Position numbers and translations under genes: made by a program. 64,000 bases of DNA, from assembly GCF_033095785.1 (NCBI RefSeq), contig NZ_CP137134.1:1736001-1800000 (forward strand), written 5' to 3'. Under the pieces are notes generated by a model. The model worked only from the letters and a program-made list of their open reading frames with translations. It was not told the DNA's origin and did no database searches. Below, one piece after another: positions 1 to 9,335 of this stretch; position 1 is the first letter of the stretch, and each line of letters starts with the position of its first letter. The DNA is from Nitrosospira sp. Is2 (GTDB lineage Bacteria; Pseudomonadota; Gammaproteobacteria; Burkholderiales; Nitrosomonadaceae).

Positions 1-219
1 GGCCCGCCGCCGGTCGAAACCCCGCCGGTCACCGGACGGGGATGCTTGGGAAAGTGTTTCCAGCAACTCAAAAAATTCTGTACGGGTGTCGGCGGGCAAG
101 CCGGCAACAAGCGCACCAAGAATGTCCTGCGAGCGCCTGTATTCTTCCAGCCTGAGGCTGGAGATTTCCTGTCTTAGTTCAATCATTCGCTGGTTTAATT
201 GGTGTTCACTGTCTTTCAT
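1..219 (-). CDS. Hypothetical protein, partial (C-terminus beyond window)
   Basis: An open frame of 73 codons runs from an ATG at 219 off the left edge of the window. GGAAGGAAG lies 11 bases upstream of the ATG. The visible part is strongly charged and heptad-like over residues 1-35 (many Glu, Arg, Leu), so a coiled coil is likely, followed by a segment ending in several Arg residues. I do not recognise the family and assign no function. It points away from the lipoprotein gene at 354-830 with about 130 bases between the two. Confidence 0.5.
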   Translation of the reverse strand, partial: MKDSEHQLNQRMIELRQEISSLRLEEYRRSQDILGALVAGLPADTRTEFFELLETLSQASPSGDRRGFDRRRA

Positions 220-353
220 AACAACAAGCACTTCCTTCCATACGCATTAATAGACTAACAGGCCATGCATTTGTTCAGCTAACACCTCTTTCTTCGCAGT
301 CAAGCCACTGGATCGATGTTCAGCATCATGCCACCAATGGCGGCACGAACGGC

Positions 354-830
354 TCAACCCGCGTCCTTGCAGCTTTTAACGTCCTCCGTAACGGTCTTGC
401 CGTCTTTCAGCACGACCGTCTGGCGGATGATCTTGCACTCGCGATTATCGCCTGGCTGCGCGGATGGCACAACTTCGGCCTTGCCGCTCACCCCGCTGTT
501 AGGATTGCTGAAGGTCTGAGGTTCTTCAGTTTCGTACGCGCGTTGCGACGCCTCCGCCATCTTTTGTTTATCGTCCTTGCCAAGATAGCCGCCAACAGTC
601 GAACCGAGGTAGTAGCCGCCAACGCCTCCCGCGATCGCACCTACAATCCGGCCTGCCGTGCCTCCCCCGAGATAACTGCCAAGGTAGCTTCCCCCGATTG
701 ATCCGGCGATGCTGCCGATCAATCCGCCTGCACGTCGGGTTTCGGTTGATTGACATGCGGGCAGCAGCACGACCAGCGCGAGTATAAATAACTGCCTTAG
801 CTTCATACCAGAGATCGAAAGACCTTTCAT
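354..830 (-). CDS. Glycine-zipper lipoprotein
   Basis: A 158-residue exported protein. Residues 9-26 form a signal peptide ending in a lipobox (LLPAC), so Cys26 is the likely lipidated residue. Residues 34-85 are a Gly-rich stretch with GGxxGxxxG spacing typical of glycine-zipper 2TM (Rick-17kDa/SlyB-like) domains, which pack in the outer membrane or periplasm. The C-terminus is hydrophilic with two Cys residues that could pair. GAGGAG ten bases upstream of 830 supports this start over the internal Met at 806. The specific role is unknown; a structural envelope lipoprotein is the inference. Confidence 0.8.
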   Translation of the reverse strand: MKGLSISGMKLRQLFILALVVLLPACQSTETRRAGGLIGSIAGSIGGSYLGSYLGGGTAGRIVGAIAGGVGGYYLGSTVGGYLGKDDKQKMAEASQRAYETEEPQTFSNPNSGVSGKAEVVPSAQPGDNRECKIIRQTVVLKDGKTVTEDVKSCKDAG

Positions 831-1041
831 CTTCGTTTACTCCTCAAACCCCGTCTGAACGGGGGATGATTCTAACCGGCGGTTCGTTAATCGAAGGACG
901 TATTAGCTCCGTTTTTTCTGCTCTATTTGGTGTTAACAGCTCAAATCCATTATATTGCACAGCTTAATTGACAACCCGCGGTTTGCCGACGTACATTTCA
1001 CCGCGATGCTTGTTTTACCGCCCTCAAATAATAGAATTATT

Positions 1042-1212
1042 ATGAAAATCGTGAGAATTATTCGTCTGGCAGTTGTTTTGGCTGTCCTTCCCGCTCTTTC
1101 CGGATGCTGGTATCTGGTGGCGGGCGGAGCCGGCGTCTACGGTGGATACAAGATGAAAGAGAAAGGTTACACCTTACAGAATCCCATAGCCAAGGAGAAG
1201 AGCAGCAAATAG
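1042..1212 (+). CDS. Small lipoprotein (56 aa)
   Basis: Starts at ATG 1042 with a basic N-terminus (MKIVRIIR), a hydrophobic core and a lipobox LSGC, so it should be processed to a very short lipoprotein with a Gly-rich mature N-terminus (AGGAGVYGGYK). The open frame extends upstream to 955, but only the 1042 start places the signal peptide at the N-terminus. No good ribosome-binding site is visible; the upstream bases are AT-rich (AATAATAGAATTATT). It may be a relative of small YSIRK-free glycine-rich lipoproteins of unknown role. Function unknown. Confidence 0.65.
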   Translation: MKIVRIIRLAVVLAVLPALSGCWYLVAGGAGVYGGYKMKEKGYTLQNPIAKEKSSK

Positions 1213-1301
1213 CAGTCAGTCAGGGTGGGCAGGGTGGATGCGCGAGCTTAGCGCAACCGTCTTTCCTGTTCCGCTGCCATTGCAACTCCAGTTGCGTCAC
1301 A

Positions 1302-2777
1302 TCATTTCTTTGTTTTTGCCCATTCATCGGCTTGCCGATGTGCTTCGGCGACCTGTACCGGTGTCATGAGTTTTTCCATCAATTCGCGGTTTTCCAGCGC
1401 ATCCTCATAGCCGCTTGCACTGGCGATGCTGAACCACTTGTCGGCTTCAACGTAGTCCTGCTTAACTCCGTGGCCTTTATAGTACAGCACCCCCAGGTTA
1501 GTTTGCGCACCGAGATGGGCTTGCTCCGCAGCCTTTTGATACCAGGAAAGGGCCTGGGCGTAATCCTGGGGCACCCCCTCGCCGTTGTCATACTTCACGC
1601 CCAAGCTGTACTGGGCCCTCCCATAGCCCTGCTCAGCCGCCTTGCGATACCAGTTTAATGCCTCCTGTTCATTCTTTATGATGCCCCGGCCGTTGTCGTA
1701 GCGCACACCCAGATTAAACTGGGCATCCGGATCCCCCTGCTCAGCGGCCTGACGGTACCAATCCACGGCCTTCTGGTCATCCTGTAGAACGCCTTTTCCA
1801 GTGGCATACATGACCCCAAGGTTGAACTGCGCCGGCGCATAACCTCCTTCAGCGCCTTTGCGGTACCAGGCAGCCGCCTCGTAATCGTCCTGCGTTATTC
1901 CCCGTCCTTTCGCATACGCCACGCCAAGCTTGAACTGAGCGCGCGCGTCTTCCTGTTCAGCCGCCTTGCGATACCAGCCCGCCGCCTGCTTATCGTCCTG
2001 GCCAATACCGGTGCCTCCGGAATACATGAGGCCAAGATTAAACTGCGCGTCGACATTGCCCTGTTCGGCCGACTTCCGATACCAGGAGACGGCTTCCGAA
2101 TCGCTCTGCGCAACTCCCCGGCCTTTTGCATGTAGCACCCCGAGCGCGTACTGCGCATCTGCGTAACCCTGCTCGGCCGCTTTGAGATACCAGGAGGCGG
2201 CCTGCCGATCGTCCCCCTCCACCCCTTGGCCTTTCAGATACATGAAACCCAAAATCGCTTGCGCGGGCGCGTGCCCCTGCTCCGCCGCCTTCGTATACCA
2301 GGACACTGCCTGCTGATAATCCTGCGGCACCCCCTGGCCCTTTGCATACATGACGCCGAGATTATGCTGGGCTACGGCATACCCTTGCCCCGCTGCCCTG
2401 AGGTACCAGAACAGGGCCTGCTGATAGTCCTGCTGAACCCCTTGGCCTTTCAAATGCATGAAGCCCAGCATTGATTGCGCCGGCACATCGTCTTGCTCCG
2501 CCGCTTTTCGATACCAATGCGCAGCGCGTGCATAATCCTGCTCGACACCACGTCCCTTGGAGTACATGACGCCCAGATTGAACTGGGCATCGGCGTTTCC
2601 GTCGTCCGCCGCTTTCCTGAAAGATTGCACCGCTCTCGCGTAATCCTTTGCGAGGACGAACTGCATTCCGTCTTCAAAGTCCCCGGCAAAAATCGATGGG
2701 GTTAGCAGCAGCCACGCCAGTCCCGCGAGGCACGCCGCCCATTGTTGTATGGATAGTCGTATCTTATCGCTCAACAT
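1302..2777 (-). CDS. Secreted Sel1-repeat (TPR-like) protein
   Basis: A 491-residue protein with an N-terminal signal peptide (residues about 1-30, ending near FAGD) followed by eleven consecutive Sel1-like repeats of 36 residues, recognisable by AQxxLGxxYxxGxGVxxD and AxxWYRKAAEQG. A C-terminal charged tail closes it. Such repeats are alpha-helical solenoids that mediate protein-protein contacts, often in the periplasm or outside the cell. The open frame continues to 3074 and would overlap the next lipoprotein gene; the Met at 2777 is chosen because the signal peptide begins there. No partner protein is evident nearby. Confidence 0.8.
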   Translation of the reverse strand: MLSDKIRLSIQQWAACLAGLAWLLLTPSIFAGDFEDGMQFVLAKDYARAVQSFRKAADDGNADAQFNLGVMYSKGRGVEQDYARAAHWYRKAAEQDDVPAQSMLGFMHLKGQGVQQDYQQALFWYLRAAGQGYAVAQHNLGVMYAKGQGVPQDYQQAVSWYTKAAEQGHAPAQAILGFMYLKGQGVEGDDRQAASWYLKAAEQGYADAQYALGVLHAKGRGVAQSDSEAVSWYRKSAEQGNVDAQFNLGLMYSGGTGIGQDDKQAAGWYRKAAEQEDARAQFKLGVAYAKGRGITQDDYEAAAWYRKGAEGGYAPAQFNLGVMYATGKGVLQDDQKAVDWYRQAAEQGDPDAQFNLGVRYDNGRGIIKNEQEALNWYRKAAEQGYGRAQYSLGVKYDNGEGVPQDYAQALSWYQKAAEQAHLGAQTNLGVLYYKGHGVKQDYVEADKWFSIASASGYEDALENRELMEKLMTPVQVAEAHRQADEWAKTKK

Positions 2778-3058
2778 TTTTCTGCGATACTTGTTTCCAG
2801 GCACGACTCGGTCGGTCGGGATGGCCTCTGCTCCCCTCCGAACGTATACGTTCCGTAATAGACAAGCAAACTTCATGAATTGCACGGATGAACCTGCCCA
2901 CAGTCGTGTAGAACGACATTCTATCGCGGACGATGCCAAAAAACTTGCATGTGCGTACACGCGGCCCAATTTTCGATAGCTGGAGCGCTTAAGGAGCAAT
3001 GCAGTTTGGACTAATGCATGCAGGTAAACAGGGAAGAGAAAGCGGGGGAATAGTGACC

Positions 3059-3550
3059 TCAGCGGGCGGCACACGCTTTTAGCGCGTTCCAGGCGGCATC
3101 GCTCTCGTATTTCTTCCCGTTTATTGTGGCAAATACGGTTTCGCTATCGGTTCTCTTCAGCATCAGGTCGAATGAATAGTTGGGATTGACGTCGCCTCGG
3201 GGATCAGGAGCCTGTCTGGATACATGGATACTGGGCTGCGGGGCGTTGTAACTCAACACGGCATCAGGGTTCTCAGGCGAGTTACGCGCATACGTGCCCG
3301 GTAGCGAGTCGCGCGGATAGGCGTAGATTTCCGTGGCTTCCATATCGCGATACGTGCGCACATCGTATTGCAACCCGCGAATCAACCATCGGCTATCTGA
3401 CTGTAGTTTATTCAACACGCATTTCGCCAGCACCGGATGCGTTCCGGTGAACTTTGCCCCATAGGTTTGGCGCGTTTCTTTTAGGCTGAACCCCGCGCAA
3501 CCGGTCAGAAGTAATGCCAGTGTAATTAGCGCGATAGCAAACTTGTTCAT
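3059..3550 (-). CDS. Hypothetical lipoprotein
   Basis: A 163-residue protein with a signal peptide and lipobox (LLTGC, Cys18), then a soluble region with no family I recognise. The mature part contains a motif-like end KKYESDAAWNALKACAAR with one additional Cys. It is probably anchored in the outer membrane facing the periplasm. It lies immediately upstream of the Sel1-repeat gene on the same strand, about 280 bases apart, so co-transcription is possible but not shown. Confidence 0.6.
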   Translation of the reverse strand: MNKFAIALITLALLLTGCAGFSLKETRQTYGAKFTGTHPVLAKCVLNKLQSDSRWLIRGLQYDVRTYRDMEATEIYAYPRDSLPGTYARNSPENPDAVLSYNAPQPSIHVSRQAPDPRGDVNPNYSFDLMLKRTDSETVFATINGKKYESDAAWNALKACAAR

Positions 3551-3736
3551 ACGTATCTCGGGCGGCGCCGTGTGCGCGTGAAGAGCCTATGAATGAGCTT
3601 TACATGTGGCGTCAGATCGTCTTTAAAGGACGAACCTCATGCCTTCAATCACTTCCTCGTCTGCTCCGGCCATTGCGTCCTGCGTCATGTAAACTAGGCT
3701 AAAAATACGGGCTTGTAAAGCATCATTTCATTTTGA

Positions 3737-4522
3737 GTGAACCGCATGGGTTTAGTACGGGGATTTCCAGGAAGGCGTGCCCGATGGGGCTCGGCCATGT
3801 TTCCCTCCGTCGAGTTGAGCGAGGAGGATGGCATACGCTCCCTTCACCTGGGCAGCAGCATGATTCAAAGCGCGATGCGCCTTAGTGCGCCAAACGACCT
3901 GGAACTCGCCTACACGAAGTACATGATGGGTTTCCTGCTGTTTCATCCTGATCCGCAAGACATTCTGATGATCGGCCTCGGCGGTGGTTCTCTGGCCAAA
4001 TTCGTATATCACCGCCTGCCGTTGGTCCGGACGGTCGTAATTGAAATCAACCCGGAAGTCGTGGCGGCGGCGCGCAGTTACTTTTTTGTGCCCGTTGATG
4101 ACGACCGTCTGCAGGTGCGGAGCGAGGAAGGGAGCGAATACCTCGCGAGTCATCCGAACATCGCCGACGTAGTAATGGTTGACGGTTTCGACGAGGGTTG
4201 TCAGGTGCCAGCGCTCTGTACGACGGATTTCTATGACAGCGCTCGCGATGCGCTGAAACGAAACGGCGTATTGGTGGTCAATCTGCTCAGCAGAGACAAG
4301 AGGTTCCATGATTATATGACGCGCATCGAGAACAGTTTTAACGGTCGCGTTGCGTCTGTAACAGTCGAGCCGCACGGAAATGTGATCGCTTTCGCTTTCA
4401 AGCACAGCCCCGGCAAACGTGTGTGGGAAAACCTGCCGGCCCGAGCGCGCGATTTCGAAACAGAACTCGCTTTGCCGTTCACCCGGCTCGTGGACAGGCT
4501 GCAGCGGAGCAATCCTGCTTGA
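3737..4522 (+). CDS. Spermidine synthase-like protein (polyamine aminopropyltransferase fold)
   Basis: A 261-residue protein with the Rossmann methyltransferase fold of the spermidine synthase family. The GLGGGSLAKF loop (residues about 80-89) binds the decarboxylated-SAM or SAM nucleoside, VVIEINPEV supplies the acidic ribose-binding residue, and MVDGFDEG corresponds to the family's D-x-x-D region, here with Gly-Phe in place of the usual Ala and Tyr. The N-terminal tetramerisation hairpin is short. Whether it makes spermidine or belongs to the broader SpeE-like group without proven substrate cannot be decided from sequence. Start is GTG 3737; ATG 3746 is possible. Confidence 0.7.
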   Translation: MNRMGLVRGFPGRRARWGSAMFPSVELSEEDGIRSLHLGSSMIQSAMRLSAPNDLELAYTKYMMGFLLFHPDPQDILMIGLGGGSLAKFVYHRLPLVRTVVIEINPEVVAAARSYFFVPVDDDRLQVRSEEGSEYLASHPNIADVVMVDGFDEGCQVPALCTTDFYDSARDALKRNGVLVVNLLSRDKRFHDYMTRIENSFNGRVASVTVEPHGNVIAFAFKHSPGKRVWENLPARARDFETELALPFTRLVDRLQRSNPA

Positions 4523-4615
4523 GTCATGCGCCTGAGCTCAGCCATGCTGCTTGAGGATATGGTAAAGTTTTAGGTTGGTGTAAAATGGAAAAAGCTCGAA
4601 GAAAGGAGGCAACAA

Positions 4616-4822
4616 ATGCCAGAACTATACGAATCCGACCACACAAAGTTCATACGAGAATTATTTGAGAAAAACCCGCGGCTGCCGCAAGCTCAGAGAG
4701 AGGCGCGGGCCATCTGGTGGGATAAAAAACTCGACCTTGACGAACGCAAGCGCTTCAAAGAGGCGAGCGTCCCCCAAAAAGGGTACGTCTATTTCGGCAC
4801 TAACACTAATTCCGGGAAATAA
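4616..4822 (+). CDS. DUF3460 family protein
   Basis: A 68-residue soluble protein beginning MPELYESDHTKF and containing WWDKKLDLDERKR and VPQKGYVYF, the pattern of DUF3460, a family I know chiefly from Betaproteobacteria. An excellent ribosome-binding site (AAAGGAGG) lies seven bases before the ATG. The gene stands alone, followed by a convergent thiolase gene. No function has been established for the family as far as I know; the presence is useful mainly as a taxonomic hint. Confidence 0.8.
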   Translation: MPELYESDHTKFIRELFEKNPRLPQAQREARAIWWDKKLDLDERKRFKEASVPQKGYVYFGTNTNSGK

Positions 4823-4927
4823 GCGAAGGCTCGACGTATCGAGTCCGAGCTCGCGCGATCCCATGCGCAACGGTTGCGTGGGGCATGGTAATCGAGGGTA
4901 GTACACGACAAGCGCGATCAGCAGACA

Positions 4928-6130
4928 CTAGAGTGCTTCGAACACGCCGGCGGCGCCCATGCCGGTACCGACGCACATCGTTACCATTCCGTATTTCTGG
5001 TTGTGCCGTCGCAGCCCATGCAGCAATGTCGCGACACGGATGGCGCCGGTCGCGCCGAGCGGATGGCCAAGCGCAATTGCACCACCCAGCGGGTTCACCT
5101 TGCTGCGATCCAGTCCCAGCTCGTTGATTACCGCGAGGCTCTGCGCCGCGAAGGCTTCATTCAATTCGATCCAGTCGAGATCGTCCTGTTTTAAACCAAC
5201 CTGTCTGAGCGCTTTTGGTATCGCCTTGATCGGCCCAATACCCATGATTTCCGGCGGCACACCCGCTACCGAGTAACCCAGGAAGCGGGCGATGGGGGTA
5301 AGATTGAAACGTTTTAACGCGGCTTCGCTTGCGACGATGACCGCTCCCGCGCCGTCTGACATCTGCGAGCTGTTACCTGCCGTTACCGAGCCGTTGGCGG
5401 CGAATACCGTTTTCAGCTTGGAAAGCACTTCGGGAGTCGTCCCGGGACGCGGTCCTTCGTCGGTATCTCGAACGATCGATACCTCGCGGATGTCATGCGA
5501 AGCCAGATCAGGGCGTTTCTCTTCCACCGTATAGGGTGCGATTTCCTGCTTGAATTCCCCCGTCGCGATAGCGTTGAGCGCTCTTGCATGGCTGGTCACG
5601 GCAAACTCATCCTGAGACTCACGGCTGACCTGCCATCGCTCCGCGACTTTCTCTCCCGTTAGGCCCATGCCATACGCGATCGCCACGTTCTCATCATGCT
5701 GAAATATCGCCGGGTCAAATGACACCTTGTTGCCCATCATGGGCACCATGCTCATGCTTTCCGTCCCGGCGCCGATGATCACATCCGCATGGCCCAGGCG
5801 AATGCGATCCGCGGCGAGTGCGACGGACTGCAGCCCCGATGCGCAAAAGCGATTGACCGTCATCCCCGGCACGCTATCCGGCAGGCCTGCCAGCAGGAGC
5901 GCAATGCGGGCGACGTTCATGCCCTGTTCCGCCTCGGGCATGGCGCAGCCGGCGATCACGTCATCGATTGCCGCAGGATCGAGCCCCGCGCACTGGTCCA
6001 CCGCTGCTTTCAATACATGGGCCAGCATGTCGTCGGGGCGCACGGTTTTGAACATGCCTCGAGGGGCCTTGCCGACCGGAGTGCGCACGGCAGCGACGAT
6101 ATAAGCATCCTGGATTTTATCGGTCGTCAT
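4928..6130 (-). CDS. fadA: Acetyl-CoA C-acyltransferase (3-ketoacyl-CoA thiolase)
   Basis: A 400-residue thiolase, full family length. The nucleophilic Cys96 lies in NRFCASGLQ, the His356 in GHPLGATGA and the second active-site Cys386 in CVGTGMGAA. It catalyses the last step of beta-oxidation, releasing acetyl-CoA from 3-ketoacyl-CoA in the cytoplasm. AAGGAG sits six bases before the ATG. It is the last gene of a five-gene minus-strand block that also encodes the ligase, dehydrogenase, multifunctional hydratase/dehydrogenase and a thioesterase, which supports a degradative rather than PHB-synthetic role. Confidence 0.93.
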   Translation of the reverse strand: MTTDKIQDAYIVAAVRTPVGKAPRGMFKTVRPDDMLAHVLKAAVDQCAGLDPAAIDDVIAGCAMPEAEQGMNVARIALLLAGLPDSVPGMTVNRFCASGLQSVALAADRIRLGHADVIIGAGTESMSMVPMMGNKVSFDPAIFQHDENVAIAYGMGLTGEKVAERWQVSRESQDEFAVTSHARALNAIATGEFKQEIAPYTVEEKRPDLASHDIREVSIVRDTDEGPRPGTTPEVLSKLKTVFAANGSVTAGNSSQMSDGAGAVIVASEAALKRFNLTPIARFLGYSVAGVPPEIMGIGPIKAIPKALRQVGLKQDDLDWIELNEAFAAQSLAVINELGLDRSKVNPLGGAIALGHPLGATGAIRVATLLHGLRRHNQKYGMVTMCVGTGMGAAGVFEAL

Positions 6131-6267
6131 GGAAATCTCCTTACGCTAACCTGCGCTATCTTAGCCGCCGCGGTCTTCTGCATGCTCGTCTTCATAAACA
6201 GAATGTGCTGGATGTTCATGAATGACAGGAATCGACACCTGTTGGTTCAGTTGCCTTTCAACTGCCG

Positions 6268-8817
6268 TTAGTTCCGCAACGGCTTCCCTGTCTTTAGCGT
6301 ATGCTCGACGCGGGCCTGTGTTTTCTCGGTCGCCAGCAATTCTATAAAAGCGGCGCGCTCCAGTTCCAGGAACCATTCCTCATCAACCAGACTGCCGGGC
6401 GTCAGCTCGCCTCCACACATGACATGAGCGATCTTGGAGCCGATCAGATAATCATGCTCGGAAATGAAGTTGCCTTCGCGCATGTTGACGAGCAGGCCTT
6501 TAATGGTGGCGATGCCGGTGGAGCCAGCCACGGGGATGCTGCGAGCCCTGAGTGGCGGACGGTAGCCTGTCTCAGCCAATGCCACTGCCTGGGCCTTGGC
6601 GACGTAGAGCAACTCGAAGCGGTTCATCACTATCGGGTCGTCCCGGCGCAGATAACCCAATTCCTTCACATGCTCGGCGCTTTTGCCCAATTGCGCGGTT
6701 GCGACATTCTGAAAGTAGTTTCTCAGCCGGGGAAAGGGATCGCCATCCTTTGCCTCCTGCGAGGCTCGCAGGGCCAGTTCCTTGCAGCCCCCGCCCGCGG
6801 GCAGCAGCCCCACCCCGGCTTCCACCAGCCCGACATAGCTTTCTAAGGTTGCCACCGCGCGATCGCAATGCATCACGAACTCGCACCCGCCTCCCAGGGC
6901 GAGCCCATCCACCGCTGCAACCGTCGGGATCATCGAATACCTGAGGTCCTGCGATGTCTGCTGGAACTGCGCCACCATCGCCTCCACTTCCGCCAGCTTT
7001 CCCGCCATCAAAGCGTCGGCAAGATGAAGACTTCGCGCTGCCTTGAGCACGGCCGATTGCGCCGATTTCCTGAGCTTTCGCGCCAGCAGGCTGAATGCCG
7101 ATGGCGGCTCACCGCTTTTAAGGCGTTCCGTGGCCTTTTGAAGATTTGCTCCGGCGGAAAAGGGTGGCTCTGTTTGCCAGATCACCAGGGCACGCCAGTT
7201 GCGTTCCGCTTCGTCTAGCGCTTGCTGAACACCATCCAGCACATCGTTGCCGATGGTGTGCATCTTGCTCTTGAAGCTGAGAATGGCTACGCCGTCATCC
7301 GTAATTCCTTCCCGACCCGGTTCGCCCTCCGTATGCCACATCCGCACCGCATCGGTCTCGAATATCGTTACGCCGTACTCCGCTCGCTCGTTCAGCAGCC
7401 GGTCCGGAAACAGCTGCCGTCGATAGACCGGCAGCGTCGATCGTGGCCGGAAGGTATTCAACGAAGGCGAGTAGGAGCCATATGGCATGTGCACGCCCCA
7501 GCTTATCTCCCCGTTTTCCCCTTGATCGGTGCGTTGCCCTGCGTGCTTCACCCAATCTGGCAACGGCGTGTCGCTCATGCTTTTGCCTGAGGCAATATCC
7601 TCGCTTATCCAGCCGGCGACTTCGTTCCAGCCCGCTGCCTGCCAGATTTCGAAGGGCCCCTGATCCCAGCCGAAACCCCAACGCATGGCGAAATCGACGT
7701 CGCGCGCATTGTCAGCGATCGCCTCGAGATGCACGGCGCAATAATGGAATACATCACGGAATATGGCCCAGAGGAATTGCGCTTGCGGACTTGAGTCATT
7801 CCGCAGTTCCGCCAGCTTCTCCGCCGGATTTTTGCGTTTGAGCAACTCCCTTATGCCCTCTTCAACCGTCGCCCTGGACAGCACGTACTCCTTCCGGGCA
7901 ATATCCAGTTCATGTATTTCGTTGCCAACCTTCCGGTAGATCCCACGCCGGGTTTTCTGCCCGAGCGCGCCACTGTTGATTCGAGCTTTCAGCCAGTCGG
8001 GTACGATAAAGTATTTGTGCCATGGATCATGCGGAAGCGTATTGCGCATGGTCTCGATCACATGCGCGAGGATATCCAGCCCTACCACATCGGCAGTACG
8101 GAACGTCGCGCTTTTTGGACGTCCAATCAGGGAACCGGTTAAAGCATCTACTGCACCAAATCCGAGACCGAACCGGCTCGCGTGATGCATGGTGGCGAGC
8201 ATGGAAAATATGCCAATCCGGTTGGCAATGAAATTGGGCGTGTCTTTTGCCCGGACCACGCCCTTGCCGAGGAAGGTGACCAGGAATGATTCCAGGTTGT
8301 CGAGCATGGGCGCGTCGCTTTCGACGCAGGCGATCAGTTCGACCAGATGCATGTAACGCGGCGGGTTGAAGAAATGGATACCGCAAAAGCGGTGGCGCAA
8401 CGTCTCGGGAAGTGCCCGCGCCAACTCATTAATCGACAGGCCCGACGTGTTGCTGGCGAGAATGGTATGTTCATCCAGGTGCGGCGCGACTTTCTCATAC
8501 AAATCGCGTTTCCAGTCCATGCGTTCCGCGATGGCCTCGATCACGATGTCGCAATCTTGAAGCAAATCGAGGTGCTCGGCATAGTTCGCCGGCTGGATGG
8601 ATACCGCCCGGCCTGGAGACGACAACGGCGCGGGGTCCTGCTTTTTCAGGTTCTCCACCGCCTTTATTACGTTGGCATTGGGCTCGCCCTGCTCGGCAGG
8701 AAGCTCGAATAACAGCGTCTCGACGTTTGCATTCACCAGGTGGGCTGCAATCTGAGCGCCCATCACTCCAGCGCCGAGAACAGCGGCTTTGCGCACGATG
8801 AATTTGGTATTATTCAC
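6268..8817 (-). CDS. 3-hydroxyacyl-CoA dehydrogenase / enoyl-CoA hydratase fusion (FadN-like order)
   Basis: About 849 residues. The N-terminal half is a 3-hydroxyacyl-CoA dehydrogenase: NAD-binding VLGAGVMGAQIA near the start and HFFNPPRYMHLVELI around residue 150. The C-terminal half is a crotonase: FSAGANL for the oxyanion region, GGGCEFVMHCD and EAGVGLLPAGGG carrying the two expected catalytic Glu residues. This dehydrogenase-then-hydratase order is the reverse of classical FadB/FadJ and matches the FadN type. Two start codons compete: GTG 8835 and GTG 8817; the latter is preferred because AAGGGGG lies four bases upstream. It follows the thioesterase gene closely. Confidence 0.9.
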   Translation of the reverse strand: MNNTKFIVRKAAVLGAGVMGAQIAAHLVNANVETLLFELPAEQGEPNANVIKAVENLKKQDPAPLSSPGRAVSIQPANYAEHLDLLQDCDIVIEAIAERMDWKRDLYEKVAPHLDEHTILASNTSGLSINELARALPETLRHRFCGIHFFNPPRYMHLVELIACVESDAPMLDNLESFLVTFLGKGVVRAKDTPNFIANRIGIFSMLATMHHASRFGLGFGAVDALTGSLIGRPKSATFRTADVVGLDILAHVIETMRNTLPHDPWHKYFIVPDWLKARINSGALGQKTRRGIYRKVGNEIHELDIARKEYVLSRATVEEGIRELLKRKNPAEKLAELRNDSSPQAQFLWAIFRDVFHYCAVHLEAIADNARDVDFAMRWGFGWDQGPFEIWQAAGWNEVAGWISEDIASGKSMSDTPLPDWVKHAGQRTDQGENGEISWGVHMPYGSYSPSLNTFRPRSTLPVYRRQLFPDRLLNERAEYGVTIFETDAVRMWHTEGEPGREGITDDGVAILSFKSKMHTIGNDVLDGVQQALDEAERNWRALVIWQTEPPFSAGANLQKATERLKSGEPPSAFSLLARKLRKSAQSAVLKAARSLHLADALMAGKLAEVEAMVAQFQQTSQDLRYSMIPTVAAVDGLALGGGCEFVMHCDRAVATLESYVGLVEAGVGLLPAGGGCKELALRASQEAKDGDPFPRLRNYFQNVATAQLGKSAEHVKELGYLRRDDPIVMNRFELLYVAKAQAVALAETGYRPPLRARSIPVAGSTGIATIKGLLVNMREGNFISEHDYLIGSKIAHVMCGGELTPGSLVDEEWFLELERAAFIELLATEKTQARVEHTLKTGKPLRN

Positions 8818-8852
8818 GTTACCCCCTTCAACCACGTGTTATCCCTTGTTGA

Positions 8853-9269
8853 TCATTCCTGAGGAACTATCCGCGGTATGCGTTTCTCGTCCACCGCCAC
8901 ATAAGTCAATACCGCTTCGGTCACCCTGCGGCATACTTCGTTATTTCCTTCGCGCAGCCCGCGCTGGGCGTAGACCGCAACATCGACCGTAATCGAGGTG
9001 CGACCGATCTTGACGATCTCGGCATAGAAGCTCACGACGTCGCCGACAAACACGGGCTGCTTAAACACGAAGGAATTCACAGCTACCGTGACCACCCGAC
9101 CTCGTGCGCGCCGGATCGCCGGCAGGCTGCCGGCAATGTCGACCTGGGCCATGATCCACCCGCCGAAGACATCACCCGCATAGTTGGTGTCCGTAGGCAT
9201 GGGCACCAACCGCAGTACGGGGTCCCGTCCTTTGGGCAGTGTTGCATCAGGTCCGGAGCCAGTGCACAT
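8853..9269 (-). CDS. Acyl-CoA thioesterase, YciA-like hotdog fold
   Basis: A 138-residue single hotdog-domain protein. The stretch NYAGDVFGGWIMAQVDIAG is the YciA/acyl-CoA hydrolase signature with the catalytic Asp, and the following FKQPVFVGDVVSFYAEIVKIG is the rest of the hotdog core. It hydrolyses acyl-CoA to free acid and CoA in the cytoplasm; chain-length preference cannot be read from the sequence. It lies between the ligase and the multifunctional enzyme of the beta-oxidation block, with 66 and about 35 bases to its neighbours, so it may release stalled CoA esters. Confidence 0.85.
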   Translation of the reverse strand: MCTGSGPDATLPKGRDPVLRLVPMPTDTNYAGDVFGGWIMAQVDIAGSLPAIRRARGRVVTVAVNSFVFKQPVFVGDVVSFYAEIVKIGRTSITVDVAVYAQRGLREGNNEVCRRVTEAVLTYVAVDEKRIPRIVPQE

Positions 9270-9335
9270 GTTTGTCTCTACGTTTTCTTCATGGGGGCAG
9301 CTAAGCTGTCGCCTCGTCGCAACTCATTTTCGCGC

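Noticed and set aside
955..1041. Longer N-terminus of the small lipoprotein
   Set aside because: It would bury the signal peptide 29 residues inside the protein.
2778..3074. N-terminal extension of the Sel1-repeat protein
   Set aside because: It overlaps the lipoprotein gene and lies before a good signal peptide; treated as out-of-gene frame.
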